This document shows, in pieces, positions 62,330 through 64,000 of a stretch of 64,000 nt of DNA. The first letter of the stretch is position 1. Each line of letters opens with the position of its first letter. Source of the stretch: Prorocentrum cordatum (Eukaryota; Sar; Dinophyceae; Prorocentrales; Prorocentraceae); assembly GCA_963575745.1 (NCBI GenBank), contig CAUYUJ010018878.1, positions 129,192 to 193,191 on the forward strand. Reading direction: 5' to 3'. A program made the position numbers and the translations under genes. The notes beneath the pieces are model-generated. The model worked only from the letters and a program-made list of their open reading frames with translations, searched no databases and was not told the DNA's origin.

Positions 62330-64000
62330 GCGTGCGTGCGTGCGTGCGCGCGTGTGTCGTGGGATCCCCTTCTTATGTTTGGGGGGGGAGATGGGGCGCG
62401 CAAGTGGTCGAAGCATTCGTGTTCAATACTATGGCTGATGTTTCTGTCATGTGTGCGTCGTGCGTGTCGTTGGGTCCCCGTCATATATGTCGGGGTGGGG
62501 CGGGGGGCGCACCTGGCCGACGCAGTTTTCAGTCAGGTGGTTGGATGGTCTGTCATTTGCGCGTCGCTTGTGACGTTGGGTCCCGTTCAATGGTTTTTTT
62601 ACGGGGGTGGGACGCGCAATTGGCCGACACAATTTTCAGTCATATGACAGATTTTTGTGTCACGTCGCGTGCGTTTGGGGGGGGGGGTCCCGTGGCTGGG
62701 GGATGAGGAGGAGGAGGGATGAGGTGAGACATCATGGCCCGTACGACACGTGCCCTACATTACCGCATTAGCTCACGGTGGTGATGTGCAGTTGAGGGCG
62801 CGTAGCGTAGGGCTTCAGGTGGTGGAGGCGGGGGATAGGGATGTGTTCGCCCGTGTGATCCGCTGGGTTGCCAGGGGATGCTTCCTCAACTATCTCCAGG
62901 AATATATGATGTTTTGGTTTCAACCTCCAGCACATGGTGTCCAGGGCCTCGTACCCCATGGCCCTGTAGAGCAAGAGGTGCCTGCGACCAAACTCTGACA
63001 GTCGCTGAGGGCTCACGTCGCAGTCCCAGGCTGCCATCTCCTCGTAGCAGCGCGAGAGAAACTCTATGCAATTCAACCTACAGGCAAGCGCAACTGAAAC
63101 TCGAGATGCCAGCAGAACCAGCACGAGAGGGGGCTCGAACTAAATCAACAGCCTGCAATTGGGTGTGGGCATTCCTGCCCCGCTCCACCTGGTGCGTGCA
63201 CGAACGGAGTCGCACTTCACAAGGTGCCGCAGCAGATGCACGAGCACTGGAACTAGGTACCGACTCTCGGCCGCTTTGGACTTAAGTTTGGGAGCTTTCG
63301 TGGTCTTATTCCTGAACATGGTGACCGTCAGCTTATTGAACGGAGGGTCGGTACCGATCGAATGAGCAGAAATCGCAATCAAGTTGAGCAACTTGGTCTC
63401 TGCCTGTGGCCCCATGTCCACCCTCGCCTGTTGACTGCACCCCCCCTCTCACCCTCACCATCTTCCGTCCCTCGTGATCGTGCTTGTCATAGTCATCCTC
63501 CTCTTTCTCCTCCTCCGCATTCTCCTCCTCCTCCTCCTCCTCATCGTTGCTATTGTTTGAACATGCCCGTTGCCTCCAACGGCGTTGCACGCTTCCCGCC
63601 GAGTTCGAGAAACAGTTCCCACAATATGTTTCCACACGCTTCTTGTGCAACCCCGAGGCAACCTGCATGCATCATGCCTGGACGCAAGTAGTTCCAGGTA
63701 AACCCAGGAACCAGCATGGGGCTGAAATCCAAATCACCGCCCCCCTGTCGTGCAAGTTCCAAGTATCTCTTTGGGGTGTACAGGTCCCTGCGCCAACCAG
63801 CGAACAGATCAAAATTGGGAAGGTCGGCAACAGTGCACGGGCATCTAAAACAGATTGCGGCAGTACTCGGTCCACCCCGCCACCCCTGCACTCCGAACAC
63901 TTGCTTGTACCAAGCCCAGTCCCCCCTGAAGCCGATCAATACACCCCTCACCTTCATGGCTTGTCCAGCTCTGGCCGAGCGGAGCTTGTCGCCGCGAAAT
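62078..64000 (-). CDS. Spliced hypothetical gene, 5' end beyond the window (four visible exons)
   Basis: Model: exon 1 64000-63574, exon 2 63403-63189, exon 3 63077-62861, exon 4 62203-62078, stop TGA at 62080-62078. Phases agree at all three junctions, and 327 codons are visible without a stop. Exon 1 (residues 1-142 of the visible part) holds GFRGDWAWYKQVF, a C-x2-C-x-C cluster at 50-55, LPNFDLFAGWRRDLYTP, and RPGMMHAGCLGVAQEACGN at 106-124. Exon 2 holds KAPKLKSKAAESRYLVPVL. Exon 3 ends with CWRLKPKHHIFLEIVEEA. Exon 4 begins DHWEYADESGIGVCATIAEG. I recall this motif order from a large, unnamed protein family in dinoflagellates; it is somewhat like DDE transposases of the CACTA/Plavaka kind (Cys cluster, [D]xMHxxxLG, KxKHH, late E), but that is inference, and the position where a catalytic Asp would precede MMH is Gly here. 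Function unknown. The 5' end continues past the window edge. Confidence 0.8.
62204..62860 (-). other. Intron 3: GGATCA repeat at both splice junctions, GA-type donor
   Basis: 657 bp. Donor side CCCAGCG|GATCACACG, acceptor side TTTCTTCCGACCAG|GATCATTGG. The 6-bp GGATCA spans both junctions, so the exact cut is ambiguous within it, but no GT or GC is available at the donor in the required phase. The intron contains a (GTGC)n tract (62280-62355) and about 105-bp repeats (TGTCATnTGnGCGTCG at 62267, 62446, 62552, 62655). Confidence 0.75.
63078..63188 (-). other. Intron 2: GT-AG with AGGT at both junctions
   Basis: 111 bp. Donor CGCACCAG|GTGGAG, acceptor GCCTGTAG|GTTGAA; phase 2 to phase 2 restores Arg (AG|G). 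Confidence 0.8.
63404..63573 (-). other. Intron 1: GC-AG with AGGCA at both junctions
   Basis: 170 bp. Donor CCGTTGGAG|GCAACG, acceptor GGCCACAG|GCAGAG; phase 0. It contains a GGA/CTC microsatellite (63495-63545). Confidence 0.75.

Noticed and set aside
1-64000. tRNA, rRNA or snRNA genes
   Set aside because: I looked for cloverleaf-type and A/B-box patterns and for conserved rRNA cores while reading and saw none; a covariance-model scan would be needed to exclude them.

Overview
The window looks like dinoflagellate nuclear DNA. No single marker proves this. The case rests on gene content (two multi-exon genes of the large 'hypothetical protein' type that I associate with dinoflagellate genomes), on introns whose splice junctions carry short direct repeats and whose 5' ends can be GC or apparently GA as well as GT, on one intronless gene with a T-rich AG site just before its ATG, and on a gene-poor, GC-rich landscape crowded with microsatellites, minisatellites and small non-autonomous transposons. 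I cannot name the species.

Layout. 1-14.6 kb: polypurine/polypyrimidine tracts, a dispersed element built on an 83-bp satellite (three copies, two facing each other), an orphan EF-hand exon near 5.5 kb, about 1 kb of CAT repeats, the first block of a 90-bp minisatellite superfamily, and weak coding fragments near 3.6, 10.1 and 12.2 kb. 14.6-23.7 kb: degenerate CCAAGAnGGC-type repeats in about 400-bp higher-order units, AT microsatellites, and a two-unit tandem macro-repeat (18.5-22.3 kb) whose first unit holds an 850-bp GAC expansion. 24-29 kb: a cluster of small transposons (three hAT-like MITEs with 8-bp target duplications, two mariner-like MITEs, and a nested set at 28.6-29.1 kb) around a protein-kinase C-lobe exon at 26.2 kb. 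30-38 kb: a 0.6-kb direct segmental duplication on either side of a second 90-bp array, GGC and TCC tracts, and an 86-bp satellite. 38.85-39.48 kb: the clearest complete gene, a PBZ zinc finger joined to a COPI-associated (TVP15-like) four-helix membrane domain. 40-56.5 kb: GTT tracts with linked arrays, a very regular 73-bp satellite, more palindromic elements, a GAC/GTC foldback, the fourth 90-bp array and a 240-bp A tract. 56.7-64 kb: two minus-strand spliced genes separated by a tandem array. The one at the right edge can be spliced in frame across three introns to a stop codon; the other appears to carry a 1-nt frameshift.

Recurrent small elements account for much of the unique-looking sequence: eight copies of a palindromic element (core arm CCGCGCGGA..TTGGATCGGCGCTGG), two copies of a second palindromic element (CATCGGCGATG core), four mariner-like MITEs, three or four hAT-like MITEs with CAGGG termini, and two 158-bp elements with TTAnGTCGGGC termini. 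The genes do not form an operon or pathway. Most long open frames in the window are products of triplet-like low-complexity DNA and are not annotated as genes.
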